From Roseburia_D yibonii (lineage in GTDB: Bacteria; Bacillota; Clostridia; Lachnospirales; Lachnospiraceae), in assembly GCF_014297335.1 (NCBI RefSeq), contig NZ_JACOQH010000004.1:196901-260900 (forward strand): a DNA stretch of 64,000 nucleotides, read 5' to 3'. Positions 43,512 through 53,031 of the stretch are shown in pieces; within the stretch, counting starts at the first letter, position 1, and each line of letters starts with the position of its first letter. The position numbers were made by a program, and so were the translations under genes. The notes beneath the pieces are model-generated. The model did not search any database. It was given only the letters and a program-made list of their open reading frames with translations, and was not told the DNA's origin.

Positions 43512-45452
43512 CTATTGCAGGAACTTCATCCAGGTCTGCATTTCTCCGGTCTTTCGGTTTCCCCAGTAGCAGTAAGGTACCAGGGTCAGTTCTGTCTCTT
43601 TTAACGGTACACGCTTTTCCGCGTACAGCGCATCCGAGCTCCACGCTTCCGCGTCCATGCGCTTCCCGGAAAGTCTGATGACATCTGTTCCGCCGAGCAG
43701 ACCGCTTTCATACGTTACAACCGGTTCCACTGTGGTATCCACAAACAGATTCGACAGGTTTTCCCCATTATCCGCCTGTTCCATGCAATATACGAGCGGT
43801 CCCCGTTTCACTGCCACTTTCCCGGCGTCCGCGCGCACCTTGGGATTCGCATAGACAAAATGTGGAGGCATCACAAAGGAAAGGGTTATCTCTTTCTTTG
43901 TCCCCTCAAACGGGATCTTCGCATAGCTTCCAGCTTCTGCCGTGACCGTTTTCCCATCACAGCTCAGTGAAATTTCACTTGCATAGGACGGAATGCGAAG
44001 CCGGATCGTTCCTTTCGCTTCCTTCTCTGCAGTCAGCGCAAGTTTCACTTTCCCTTCAAACGGGAAACGCGTCTCAACCTCTGCTTTTACCGGGATTCCG
44101 CCAAAAGAGGCCTCTGCCTCTCCACCTACAAAAAGGTTGACCCACAGATCATTTTCTTGGGTCGCGTACACATACTCTCCGAGGGACGCCAGTGTCCTCG
44201 CGATATTCGGCGGACAGCATGCGCAGCCAAACCATTTCTGGCGTACCGGCTTCACATGTGCCATGGAAGTGTGATCCATACAGTTATCCGGCCAGACTTC
44301 CAGCGGATTTACATAAAAGAAGCTTTTTCCATCCAGTGCGATCCCGGCAGTCACTGTATTCATCAATGCACACTCCATCGTCTCCGCATATTTTTCTTCT
44401 CCGGTAATCGCAAGCATTCTTCGACAAAAAAGCGCAAGCCCGATCGACGCGCAGCTCTCCGCGTAATTGGTATCATTCGGCAGGTCGTAATCCGTGGTAA
44501 ACCGTTCATACGCGCCGGAGCTTCCGATCCCGCCGGTCAGATACATTCTCTTTTTTATGATGTTGTCATAGAGTTTTTCGCAGGCATGAAGCAGTCCCTC
44601 ATCCTGATATTCATACGCGAGATCCGCCATCGCGCAGTAAAGATACACCGCGCGCACCGCATGGCCTTCTGCCGTATCCTGCATACGCACCGGCTTATGG
44701 CACTGGGAATACTGCGGGAAAAACGGATTGACATCCTTAAAGATATCGATCCAGCTCTCCTTTTCGCTCTCATGGATCAGATAATTCGGCTCCGTTCCGC
44801 GCCGGTCCACAAAATCCTTTGCCATCTCAAGGTAACGCCGCTCTCCGGTCACCTGATACAGCCGGATCAGCCCGATCTCCACCTCCTCATGGCCCGGTAC
44901 TGCCTGCTGAAAGGCTTCCTGGTGAAATACCTCACAGATCAGATCCGCCACACGCTGCATGATGTGCAGGAATTTCTCTTTTCCGGTCACCTGATAATAG
45001 GCAACCGCCGCCTCCATAAAATGTCCTGCGGTATAAAGCTCATGCCCTTCTCTCAGATTGCAGAATTTCTTATCCGGCTCTTTGATGATAAAGTAAGTAT
45101 CCAGATATCCGTCCGGCTGCTGCGCCTTTCCGATCAGATCGATCATCGCGTCCGCGCGTTTTTCCAGCTCGGCATCCGGTTCATAGGCAAGCGAATACGC
45201 GACCGCCTCAAGCCACTTGGCAAGGTCGGTATCCTGAAAAACAGCGCCCTCAAATTCTCCCTCGCGAAGCCCCGCCGCGATCTCAAAATTTTTGATACAG
45301 TGGCTCGGCTCCGCATCCTCAACGCAGTCATTTAACGCCTCCCACTGATACGGTATGATCTGATCCGTCACAAGTCTGGTATACTTATTCCAGAAAAAAT
45401 CATCCACCTTAACTTTATTTAATGGTAAAACATTCCTTCTCCTCTGGTTCAT
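43512..45452 (-). CDS. beta-L-arabinofuranosidase, GH127 (DUF1680)
   Basis: This 646-residue protein has the GH127 layout. The helical barrel contains the metal and nucleophile residues in NYAESCASIGLALFC (Glu and Cys) and in WFGCACCPPNIARTLASLG (paired Cys, one being the nucleophile in the studied enzyme HypBA1). A beta-sandwich C-terminus follows. There is no signal peptide. GH127 enzymes remove beta-1,2-linked arabinofuranose, found in plant extensin and arabinan decorations. It belongs to the arabinan operon. Confidence 0.93.
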   Translation of the reverse strand: MNQRRRNVLPLNKVKVDDFFWNKYTRLVTDQIIPYQWEALNDCVEDAEPSHCIKNFEIAAGLREGEFEGAVFQDTDLAKWLEAVAYSLAYEPDAELEKRADAMIDLIGKAQQPDGYLDTYFIIKEPDKKFCNLREGHELYTAGHFMEAAVAYYQVTGKEKFLHIMQRVADLICEVFHQEAFQQAVPGHEEVEIGLIRLYQVTGERRYLEMAKDFVDRRGTEPNYLIHESEKESWIDIFKDVNPFFPQYSQCHKPVRMQDTAEGHAVRAVYLYCAMADLAYEYQDEGLLHACEKLYDNIIKKRMYLTGGIGSSGAYERFTTDYDLPNDTNYAESCASIGLALFCRRMLAITGEEKYAETMECALMNTVTAGIALDGKSFFYVNPLEVWPDNCMDHTSMAHVKPVRQKWFGCACCPPNIARTLASLGEYVYATQENDLWVNLFVGGEAEASFGGIPVKAEVETRFPFEGKVKLALTAEKEAKGTIRLRIPSYASEISLSCDGKTVTAEAGSYAKIPFEGTKKEITLSFVMPPHFVYANPKVRADAGKVAVKRGPLVYCMEQADNGENLSNLFVDTTVEPVVTYESGLLGGTDVIRLSGKRMDAEAWSSDALYAEKRVPLKETELTLVPYCYWGNRKTGEMQTWMKFLQ

Positions 45453-45463
45453 GTTGCCCTCCT

Positions 45464-46423
45464 TTAAGTTTCATACGAAAACAGCGGCCGCCCCGCCTCA
45501 TCCCAGCGCACACGCATCACCATTGCGTGCCGGTTCGGATTATAGAGCGGATCCCCCACGATCTCCCGCTCTGTCCGTGCATGATAGATCATAACATCAT
45601 TTCCCGCCTCGTCCCGGGTAAACGAGTTGTGTCCCGGTCCGTAGATCCCAAGCGACTCATCGGTCTTTAACACCGGATAACGCTCCTTTTTCCACTGTCT
45701 TGGATCCAAAAGATCCGCATCCTCATCCACAGAAAGCATTCCGACGCAGTAACAGATCCCCGTCTCGCTTGCGGAATAGGTAAGATAGATCTTTCCGTCC
45801 CGCTTTAACACCGCCGGGCCCTCATTGACCCAAAAACCAATCCGTTCCCAGTCGTAATCCGGCGTGGTAAGCAGTACCTGCACTGTCTTTAACCGATCCG
45901 GTGCTTCCATCTGCGCAATATAAAGGTTGGAGATCTGTTTGCCGGTTCCCACCTTTTCCGCCCAGACATAATAGTAATTTCCTTTATTTTCAAATACGGT
46001 CGCATCCAGCGAAAACGCGGTAAACGAGAACTCATCCTCATCCGCCCGTTTCATCATTCCAAGCTCTTTCCAGGTTCCCGCAAGCGGATCTTCATCCGCG
46101 CACTCCAAGACATACGGTCGTATTTTCCATACATCTTCTTTTTCTCCGCCTGCAAAATAGAGATACCATTTTCCGAACAGGTAATGCAGCTCCGGCGCCC
46201 AGATATGTTCACTCATGATCCCGCTCTCATGCTTATGCCACACTTCCACTTCCTCTGCCTCCGGCAGCTCCGCGAGTGTTTTTGCCCGGCGCAGGCAGAT
46301 CCCGTCGTAGGCAGGTACCGATGCCGTAAAATAATACCAGCCGTCCGTATGTCTGTATACATAAGGATCTGCCCGCTGCAAGATCCACGGTCTGTTGTAT
46401 TCGAGTTGTTTTTCCCTCTCCAT
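45464..46423 (-). CDS. GH43 family glycosidase, cytoplasmic
   Basis: This 319-residue single-domain GH43 enzyme has no signal. The base region is LQRADPYVYRHTDGWYYFTA, the supporting Asp is in SLDATVFENKGNYYYVWAE and the acid is in WVNEGPAVLKRDGKIYLTYS. The SEHIWAPELHYLFGKWYLYF segment is typical of GH43 exo-acting arabinosidases and arabinanases. It probably works on imported oligosaccharides with GH51 and GH127. Its exact linkage preference is uncertain. Confidence 0.88.
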   Translation of the reverse strand: MEREKQLEYNRPWILQRADPYVYRHTDGWYYFTASVPAYDGICLRRAKTLAELPEAEEVEVWHKHESGIMSEHIWAPELHYLFGKWYLYFAGGEKEDVWKIRPYVLECADEDPLAGTWKELGMMKRADEDEFSFTAFSLDATVFENKGNYYYVWAEKVGTGKQISNLYIAQMEAPDRLKTVQVLLTTPDYDWERIGFWVNEGPAVLKRDGKIYLTYSASETGICYCVGMLSVDEDADLLDPRQWKKERYPVLKTDESLGIYGPGHNSFTRDEAGNDVMIYHARTEREIVGDPLYNPNRHAMVMRVRWDEAGRPLFSYET

Positions 46424-46464
46424 ATTTCCACCTCATATTTTTCTTCTCATTTTCACTGTGTTTT

Positions 46465-46493
46465 AGAAAACCAGGGAAGCTCCCTGGTTTTCT
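46465..46493 (-). terminator. hairpin between araQ and the glycosidase genes
   Basis: AGAAAACCAGGGA and TCCCTGGTTTTCT form a perfect 13-base stem with a 3-base loop. It lies after araQ on the minus strand. The T-rich side is part of the stem and there is no long T run after it, so it may attenuate rather than stop transcription into the glycosidase genes. Confidence 0.65.
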
Positions 46494-46509
46494 ATGAGAA
46501 AGAGGATAT

Positions 46510-47397
46510 TTAACCTTTGACTGCTCCTGCTGTCATTCCGTCAATAAAGTATTTCTGGAAGCAGAGGAATACCACAAACACCGGAACGATCGCAAGCATG
46601 GATCCCGCGATCAGTACATCGTAGTTATTTCCATACGGCGTAAGCAGTGTATTTAATCCGATCGGTAACGTAAATTTATCCGCGCTCCGGTATACCAGCA
46701 TCGGCCAGAGCAGATTGTTCCAGGAACCCATCGCGCTAAGGATCGCCATGGACGCGAATGCCGGTTTTGTGATCGGAAGCATGATCTTGATACAGATACC
46801 AAATTCCGTCGCCCCGTCAATACGTCCCGCGTCCAAAAGCTCTTTCGGAAGTCCGCGCATGTACTGGCGGAAGAAAAAGATCGTAGACGCGCCGCAAAGC
46901 CCCGGAAGGATCACGCCTGCCGTACTGTCGATCAGTTTTAAGGAAATGATCTCCTTATAAAGCGGAAGCATTAAGATCTCAAACGGTACCATCATCGTCG
47001 CGATCACGAGGAAGAACAAAAAGTTCTTTCCCTTAAATTCGTACATGGAAAATCCATATGCAATAAAATAGCAGATGATCAGTGTCAATACCACCGTCAC
47101 AAAAGTAAGCACCAGACTGTTTTTAAACCATGTGAAATATTTCACAGAGTCCGCGTTTCCCGCAAACAGATACTTGTAGTTCGCAAGGCTCATTTCCGAA
47201 AAATCCAGATGAAGGGACAGTCCTTTTCGGATCAGTTCCTTACCCGGCCGGAAAGAAGCAAGAAATCCTGCCAGTACCGGGAATATGATAAGCGCGCTGA
47301 GGAGTGCGAAAAAGACTGTGCTGATCACACTTAACACTCTGTGTTTTGCCGTCATGCCCATTTTCCCGCCGTTGTTCTTTGCTGCCAGATCTGCCAT
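46510..47397 (-). CDS. araQ: sugar ABC transporter permease, AraQ-like
   Basis: This 295-residue permease has six membrane helices and the MalG-type EAA loop ELLDAGRIDGATEFGICIKIMLPITKPA. It is the second permease of the CUT1-type arabino-oligosaccharide importer and ends in FQKYFIDGMTAGAVKG, as usual for the group. It lies 1 base after araP. No ATPase is encoded in the operon, so a shared MsmX-type ATPase elsewhere is probably used. Confidence 0.9.
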   Translation of the reverse strand: MADLAAKNNGGKMGMTAKHRVLSVISTVFFALLSALIIFPVLAGFLASFRPGKELIRKGLSLHLDFSEMSLANYKYLFAGNADSVKYFTWFKNSLVLTFVTVVLTLIICYFIAYGFSMYEFKGKNFLFFLVIATMMVPFEILMLPLYKEIISLKLIDSTAGVILPGLCGASTIFFFRQYMRGLPKELLDAGRIDGATEFGICIKIMLPITKPAFASMAILSAMGSWNNLLWPMLVYRSADKFTLPIGLNTLLTPYGNNYDVLIAGSMLAIVPVFVVFLCFQKYFIDGMTAGAVKG

Positions 47398-47398
47398 A

Positions 47399-48298
47399 TT
47401 AGTCCTCCTCCTTTTTGAATGTTCCGCTGAAGATCAGCTGGATCACATTGATAAACAGCGCGATCAGAAGCAATACCAGTCCTACTGCGGACGCGTAACC
47501 CATCTGATTTTTCTCAATCCCTCTGCGGTATAAGTAGCCTACGATCGTAAGTCCGATGTTGTGCGGTGAGGAATTTCCTGCCCACAGCATAAAGCTCTCC
47601 AAAAACATCGCAAGACCTGCGTAGATACTGATCGTGAGCACATAGATCGTCGTCGGTTTTAAGAGCGGCAGTGTTACATATCTGAACTTCTGCCATGCTG
47701 ACGCACCGTCAATATCCGCCGACTCATACAGTCCCTTGTCTATGTTTTTCAGTCCTGACAAAAAGTAGAGCATATTGACACCCGTCCAGCGCCAGCAGGC
47801 CAGAAATACCAGCGCGCCCATTCCGGTCCCGTGCATTTTCAGCCACTTCTGGGACTCCAACCCAAGCGCGTTCATCAGCACATTCAGCTGACCCGTATCA
47901 TATTCCGAAAACATCAGGCGGAATAAGGTACCTGAAATCACAACGGATGTGAGCGCAGGCAGATAAAGCACTGCTTTCCAGAATCCTTTTGCCTTTACCA
48001 GATTGCTGTCCATCAGTACCGCAAATAACATCGGTAACGGGATCAGGATCAGACAGGTCAAAAGCATATACTCAAAGCTGTTTCCCACCGCTGTGTGAAA
48101 CGCTGTATCTTTCAGTAATTTGGTATAATTTTCAAATCCGACAAACGATGTCTTGGCCGGTTCGATCTTCTGGAAGCTCATAACGATCGTACTTCCGAGC
48201 GGATAGATCCAGAACACACAAAAACTCAGTAAAAACGGCAGAATAAAGATCCACGGCGCCGCCTTTTTCGAATACAGGATACTGCTTCTTTTCTTCAT
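47399..48298 (-). CDS. araP: sugar ABC transporter permease, AraP-like
   Basis: The permease has about 299 residues from the preferred start at 48298 (GAGGTGG ribosome site). The open frame extends 32 codons upstream through an intercistronic hairpin and is not favoured. It has six helices beginning APWIFILPFLLSFCVFWIYP and the MalF-type EAA loop YESADIDGASAWQKFRYVTLPLLKP. It pairs with AraQ. Confidence 0.9.
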   Translation of the reverse strand: MKKRSSILYSKKAAPWIFILPFLLSFCVFWIYPLGSTIVMSFQKIEPAKTSFVGFENYTKLLKDTAFHTAVGNSFEYMLLTCLILIPLPMLFAVLMDSNLVKAKGFWKAVLYLPALTSVVISGTLFRLMFSEYDTGQLNVLMNALGLESQKWLKMHGTGMGALVFLACWRWTGVNMLYFLSGLKNIDKGLYESADIDGASAWQKFRYVTLPLLKPTTIYVLTISIYAGLAMFLESFMLWAGNSSPHNIGLTIVGYLYRRGIEKNQMGYASAVGLVLLLIALFINVIQLIFSGTFKKEED

Positions 48299-48351
48299 TT
48301 TAGTTTCCACCTCTTTCATGCAGTCAAACAGAGTCCTCTTCCCTGTTTCTA

Positions 48352-48391
48352 AAAAAAGGGCGCCAGAGCCTTTCGCCCAGGCACCCTTTTT
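48352..48391 (-). terminator. intercistronic hairpin between araN and araP
   Basis: On the minus strand AAAAAGGGTGCC and GGCGCCCTTTTTTT form a 12-base stem (one G-T pair) with a 16-base loop and a T run. It follows the binding protein gene by about 18 bases. Such partial terminators let the binding protein be made in excess over the permeases. Confidence 0.82.
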
Positions 48392-48409
48392 CAAAGTTTT
48401 CCTTATCTT

Positions 48410-49813
48410 TTACTCTTCCAGTGAAATCGTATCCTGCGCTTCCTGCAGAGCCTCATCCACATCCATGCCATCTTCAAGCACTTCATTCAACGTAATATTG
48501 CACATCTGTTCGTTGATCGTCGGGCTGATCTTTACAACACTGATCTTTCCGATATCATCTTTGATCTCATTTAAGACATCGAACGGATTGGTGCGGAAGA
48601 AAGAGATATACTGATTGTTCTGATCCTGTGTGATCGTCTCATCCGTCCACATTGCTGTGTTGCAGACATCAAATCCGAGCTGTTCCCAGATCTGTTTTTC
48701 ACCTTCTGTTGAGCATTTTGCGTAGCAGAGGAAATCTGCGGCAAGTTCCGGATCGGAAGCCTGCTGTGTAACAACGGTACCTGTTCCGCCGATACCTACC
48801 GAGCAGGACTGTCCTTCCTCAAATACCGGACACGGAGCTAACGCCCAGTTGCCTTTTTCTTCCGGCATATAGTTTAAGAATCTGCTCATGTACCACATTG
48901 CCTTCGGGAAAGAAGCGATGTTATGATCCAGGATATTCTGGAAACCGGCTTCCAGATCGACGTGTCCGTCCGGTGATACTTCCGCAATGCCGTCATCCAG
49001 CCACTGCTGCTGCATGGTCATCATGTTCTTTACCGATTCGAGCTGTACATTTGCCGTACCGTCTTCTCCTCCGGTCCAGTCATCGCCATACTCTGCCATT
49101 GCAAGCCACATCCAGTCAACGCTTCCGGTATCTACCGAGGTCATATAAACTTCTCCGTTGGAGGCTTCTTTTAACTTCTCACCTGCAGCGGTATAATCAT
49201 CCCAGGTCTTGATCTGTGTATAGTCAATTCCATACTGCTCTAACAGCGCTGCGTTATAATACATAACGGTTGCTCCTACATGGAACGGTGCGCCGTAGTA
49301 ATGTCCGCCGGATGCGTAAGTATCCAGTCTGGACTGAACCATGGTATCCTTGTACGGTGCGATCGCATCATCCAACGGATATAACCAGGTATCTTCACCG
49401 GCTACCACATTCGGGAACTGTCCGACCTCGACATCACAGATGTCCGGTGCTCCTGTTCCCGCCTGCAATGACATGAGTAATTTGTCATGCATATCCGCAT
49501 ACGGATATGTGGTAAACGTCACATAGATCGTGCGATCCGGGTTCTCCGCATTCCATTTCTCAACCATGTCTGCGTAAAACGTATTGTGCAGTTCCACGAA
49601 AGACCACATCTCCATGTGTGTACCGTTCTCATCTCCTGCTGTCGTTGTAATGGCTTCCGCTTCGGTCGATTCCTCGGTACCGCTTTCGCTTACGCTGTCT
49701 TTGTCATCCCCGCCGGAACTTCCCGTCTTGCCGGACGCGCTGGAACCACATCCGGAAACCATCGTTGCGAGCATTGTTGCACACATCAGTGCGCTCAGGA
49801 CTTTCTTTTTCAT
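48410..49813 (-). CDS. araN: arabino-oligosaccharide-binding lipoprotein, AraN-like
   Basis: The protein has about 467 residues from the ATG at 49813, which has a GGAGGAAAAGAA ribosome site; the frame extends 10 codons upstream. The lipobox is MVSGC, followed by a Ser/Asp/Glu linker. The family 1 sugar-binding fold follows, with HMEMWSFVELHNTFYADMVEKWN and many surface Trp and Tyr residues. It captures sugars outside the cell for AraP/AraQ. Assignment to arabino-oligosaccharides comes from the surrounding arabinan genes. Confidence 0.9.
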   Translation of the reverse strand: MKKKVLSALMCATMLATMVSGCGSSASGKTGSSGGDDKDSVSESGTEESTEAEAITTTAGDENGTHMEMWSFVELHNTFYADMVEKWNAENPDRTIYVTFTTYPYADMHDKLLMSLQAGTGAPDICDVEVGQFPNVVAGEDTWLYPLDDAIAPYKDTMVQSRLDTYASGGHYYGAPFHVGATVMYYNAALLEQYGIDYTQIKTWDDYTAAGEKLKEASNGEVYMTSVDTGSVDWMWLAMAEYGDDWTGGEDGTANVQLESVKNMMTMQQQWLDDGIAEVSPDGHVDLEAGFQNILDHNIASFPKAMWYMSRFLNYMPEEKGNWALAPCPVFEEGQSCSVGIGGTGTVVTQQASDPELAADFLCYAKCSTEGEKQIWEQLGFDVCNTAMWTDETITQDQNNQYISFFRTNPFDVLNEIKDDIGKISVVKISPTINEQMCNITLNEVLEDGMDVDEALQEAQDTISLEE

Positions 49814-50126
49814 TTCTTTTCCTCCTTTAAATACATTTGACACCCATGGTACTGTATGTACCTCTTAAATTACTTTAGAAAAAGTTCGCAGTTTTTGCTA
49901 TTTTCCCAAACGTTCTTCTCCAATTCTCCGTCTGGCTTTGTGCATATTGCATATTTAGCTTTCTGTTTTTCCTCTTTCCATGTATATATTATTACTTCAC
50001 CATATGTATGTCAATATTTTTTCTGAATTATTTTATTTTTATTTAAAATATTTATGTTTTGTCAAAAGTTTCACATTCTTCTAAACAAATACAATGTATT
50101 CAGGTTCCGGATTTTCGCTTTTTTTC
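49814..50126 (-). promoter_or_regulatory. promoter region of the araN operon
   Basis: This is a long AT-rich gene-free stretch. The minus strand has TTGACA (50014-50009) and TAATAT (49991-49986) with exactly 17 bases between, predicting a start near 49979 and a leader of about 165 bases. An inverted repeat GGTAC-TGTAT-GTACC lies at 49848-49862, just before the ribosome site, and may be an operator. It does not match the ACTTGTA AraR half-site. No other gene or clear riboswitch was seen. Confidence 0.65.
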
Positions 50127-50184
50127 GAAAAAAAATCCACACGAAGCCTCGCATCTTTCTTCCTTTTCGAGTTCCATGTGGATT
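50127..50184 (-). terminator. terminator after the coiled-coil gene
   Basis: AATCCACATGGAA and TTCGTGTGGATT pair with one mismatch around a long internal loop and are followed by eight T bases on the minus strand. It lies 49 bases after the small gene at 50233-50475. Confidence 0.72.
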
Positions 50185-50232
50185 ATATTATAGATTTTTT
50201 TGAAATATTTTATATTTTTGTATCAATTCAAA

Positions 50233-50475
50233 TTATTCGCCCTGATTGAGCAGGTACTGATAATCGGAACGTTTTACCTGAAGCGCGTCACAGGTTGCGC
50301 GCACTGCAGTGATCCTGCGGTTCAATCCGTCCAGATGATCCATGAGACGCTGATTATCCTCTTCCTTGGAAAGCTGTCTTGCTTCATCGCAAAGTTCTCT
50401 GATATCCCTTTTGCAATCCTCGATCTCTGTATCAAGGTCTGCGATCTGTAATTTTAAAATCTCTTCCATCTTCAT
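50233..50475 (-). CDS. small coiled-coil protein of unknown function
   Basis: This 80-residue, charged protein is predicted to be two antiparallel helices with heptad-like leucines (MEEILKLQIADLDTEIEDC, and CDEARQLSKEEDNQRLMDHL). There is no signal or membrane segment. A strong AGGAGG ribosome site lies before the ATG. It is flanked by its own terminator. Function is not recognised. Confidence 0.68.
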   Translation of the reverse strand: MKMEEILKLQIADLDTEIEDCKRDIRELCDEARQLSKEEDNQRLMDHLDGLNRRITAVRATCDALQVKRSDYQYLLNQGE

Positions 50476-50533
50476 TGTAAAATACCTCCTGCCTTTGTAA
50501 ATTGCTTATTTACATTATATCATACATCCGCTG

Positions 50534-53026
50534 TCAGCACGAGTTCTTTTTTCTTTTTTTCTCTTTTAAATATAGAACGATCGTCACCGCGCCAAAGACC
50601 GCCGCCGCAAAGCCAGAGATCATCGCTCCCTCTTTCAGTCCCGGCGTCTCATAGCGCAGCTCGATCTCGTGGCTGCCCGCCTCCAATGTCACACCGATCA
50701 GGCTGTTTAAAAACTGTTCCTTATCCGTCTCTTTTCCGTCTACAAACAGCGTCCAGCCATCCTCGCACGGAATGGAAAACACCAGTTTCCCGGCAGTCTG
50801 CATATCGATATGTCCTTTGACGCACCGGTCTGACATCTCATCCAGCGTCATGGTCTGGGCGTTTAATGTATCGTATGCCGCATTTAAACTGTCAAAATTC
50901 AGTTTATATGCCTGTGCCTGGATCATCAGATCCGACACATCCGGGCAGGTGAGCTTTATTTCAGTTCCTGCCTTGCACCAGCCGAGATCTAAAAGATACA
51001 CATGGCTGCATTTTGTAAACGTTTTGCGCTTTCCGCCGATGTCCGCCGTGATCGTGTTTGCCATGCGGCTTCCATAGCTTGCATAAACATAGCTGTCCTC
51101 TGTGACCGTGATCACTGTCTCCCCGTCCGTCTTCTCAACCGGGATCGCGTCCAGGAGGTCTTCACCTGCCCCCAGTCTGCGCGCAAGGACATTCTGCGCA
51201 AGAACCGCCGTTCCTTCCGTAAAGTCCCATCCATCCTCAAGATTTTCCGGCACGGTAAAACCAAGCGGCAGTACATAATTATTTTCATACATATATATCC
51301 CGCCGCTCTCTCCGGCAGGCTTCCGAAGCGGGCTTTCCTCACTGGCACTTGTCGTAAACATATATTTTACCGACAGCATGGCAGACAATAACGGTGTCGC
51401 GCCATTATAGCAGTAATAGTTTTTTCCGCCCTCCATACCGAGTTCCCGGTAAAACGTTCCGACACTGTAATTCATAAGCGAGGAAAACAGCGACGCGGAA
51501 CGGTATCCGGTCAGACTCGACTCATTTTTGGTCATCCGGTCCCATTTTTCAATCCGGTAAAATCCGTCGGTCTGCTCTGCCGCCTTGGCGTTTAACGCCT
51601 CATAATCCTCCCAGTGTGCCGTGTACTGGGTACGGTTTGTCGTAACTACCCCGGTCAGATCCATGTTGACCCCGGTTTCCGCAACCGCAAGAAAGAACGC
51701 CATGCAAAAGCAGATTTTCCGATATGCTCCCGCCATGCGCGCGATCGCCAGTAACAGGGTATACGCCAGTAAAAACACTGCCGTCATCAGAATCGCGTCC
51801 ATGGATACCATTTCATGATCCACAAAAAGCGCACAGCCGACGAAAAATGCCCCACATGCCACTGCTGCCACGACCACATGCCAGATCCGGTTTCCTTTTA
51901 ATCTGCGCAGTTCCTCAAACGCCACGGTCAGAAGGACAAACATATACAAAAAGGACTGACGCCCCGGCAGACTGTCCGGGAAATGCATGCCATGCCAGAT
52001 AAAATCCAGCCAGTTATTCGCGAAAGCAAGCAAAAAGAAGATCAGCGCCAACATGCGGATCAGCTTCTTTTTAAGCGGGATCTCCCGGTTTAACAGGTAT
52101 AACACCAAAAGGAGCAGTACCGCCACACCGCAGTACAGATTCGGCCAGTGATCGCTGCCCGTATAGACCGTAACTCCCATGCAGTGTCTTGCCAGCTCAT
52201 CAAAAACCGAAAAATACCAGGAAAAGTCTTCCGGAAAATGAAAGCCGCCGGAACCGCTGTATCCAAGCGCGATCGCTTCGGGGATCAGTAACACCGCCCC
52301 CATTCCTCCCGCAAGCAGCGAATAAAAGAAAAAGCGCGCGCAGCTCTTTACATCCAGCTTCTTTTGCTCGATCTGCATGACAACAAAATACAGCACTAAA
52401 AATATGCAGATCATAATGGAAATATAATAATTGGATAAAATCGAAACAGCAAGCAGGATCCCGTACATTCCACCCTTTTTCTCGAAGACCAGACGCTCCA
52501 TCCCCAGAATGATGAGCGGCGCGAGCATGATACAGTCTAACCACATGATATTCCAGCTGTAAGCGGAAATGTATGCGGAAAGCGCGTAAAACATGGATAC
52601 CAACGTCACCAGATAGCTGTTGTCCTTAAAATGCCGTCCGAGATAGATCGCGAAAAACAGACCGGAGCAGGCAATCTTTAGCAGCACAAGTACCGTCATA
52701 AATTCGATCAGGTGCTGCTTACTGCAAAAGACTACCAGCCAGTTGACCGGACTTGCAAGATAATAGGCAAACGTTGCCACAAAATCAGAGCCAAGCCCCA
52801 GATTCCAGGAAAACATCAGGCTTTCATGTGCTTTCAGCTTGCGCTGGAACTCCATAAAAAACGGAGCGTACTGATGATACATATCGATATGCAAAAAGCT
52901 GTTCTCCCCAAACGGGTAAATCCCATGACCGGCACACACGGCTGCCATGACCAAAAACGGGATCAAAAACGCCAGCACATACGGCGTATATTTTGCGTGT
53001 ATCTGTTTGTCAATCCACTGTTTCAT
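50534..53026 (-). CDS. YfhO family polytopic membrane protein
   Basis: This 830-residue protein has about thirteen membrane helices, an extracytoplasmic segment from about 470 to 790, and a last helix near 800-820. Typical YfhO segments are YPFGENSFLHIDMYHQYAPFF, SWNLGLGSDFVATFAYYLASP and the RQSFLYMFVLLT region. YfhO-type proteins belong to the GT-C glycosyltransferase-like group and in some Firmicutes help decorate lipoteichoic or wall polymers. It follows the LTA synthase-like gene by 5 bases, which supports a teichoic acid role. Confidence 0.88.
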   Translation of the reverse strand: MKQWIDKQIHAKYTPYVLAFLIPFLVMAAVCAGHGIYPFGENSFLHIDMYHQYAPFFMEFQRKLKAHESLMFSWNLGLGSDFVATFAYYLASPVNWLVVFCSKQHLIEFMTVLVLLKIACSGLFFAIYLGRHFKDNSYLVTLVSMFYALSAYISAYSWNIMWLDCIMLAPLIILGMERLVFEKKGGMYGILLAVSILSNYYISIMICIFLVLYFVVMQIEQKKLDVKSCARFFFYSLLAGGMGAVLLIPEAIALGYSGSGGFHFPEDFSWYFSVFDELARHCMGVTVYTGSDHWPNLYCGVAVLLLLVLYLLNREIPLKKKLIRMLALIFFLLAFANNWLDFIWHGMHFPDSLPGRQSFLYMFVLLTVAFEELRRLKGNRIWHVVVAAVACGAFFVGCALFVDHEMVSMDAILMTAVFLLAYTLLLAIARMAGAYRKICFCMAFFLAVAETGVNMDLTGVVTTNRTQYTAHWEDYEALNAKAAEQTDGFYRIEKWDRMTKNESSLTGYRSASLFSSLMNYSVGTFYRELGMEGGKNYYCYNGATPLLSAMLSVKYMFTTSASEESPLRKPAGESGGIYMYENNYVLPLGFTVPENLEDGWDFTEGTAVLAQNVLARRLGAGEDLLDAIPVEKTDGETVITVTEDSYVYASYGSRMANTITADIGGKRKTFTKCSHVYLLDLGWCKAGTEIKLTCPDVSDLMIQAQAYKLNFDSLNAAYDTLNAQTMTLDEMSDRCVKGHIDMQTAGKLVFSIPCEDGWTLFVDGKETDKEQFLNSLIGVTLEAGSHEIELRYETPGLKEGAMISGFAAAVFGAVTIVLYLKEKKRKKNSC

Positions 53027-53031
53027 CCGAC

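Noticed and set aside
44157..45335. A 392-codon open frame on the plus strand opposite the GH127 gene.
   Set aside because: It lies wholly antisense to a clear GH127 enzyme. Its sequence is rich in Arg, His and Ile without domains, typical of an antisense shadow in this codon usage.
49848..49862. The GGTAC-TGTAT-GTACC inverted repeat as an AraR site.
   Set aside because: It does not contain the ACTTGTA half-site found at araA and araR. It is kept only as a possible operator of unknown regulator.
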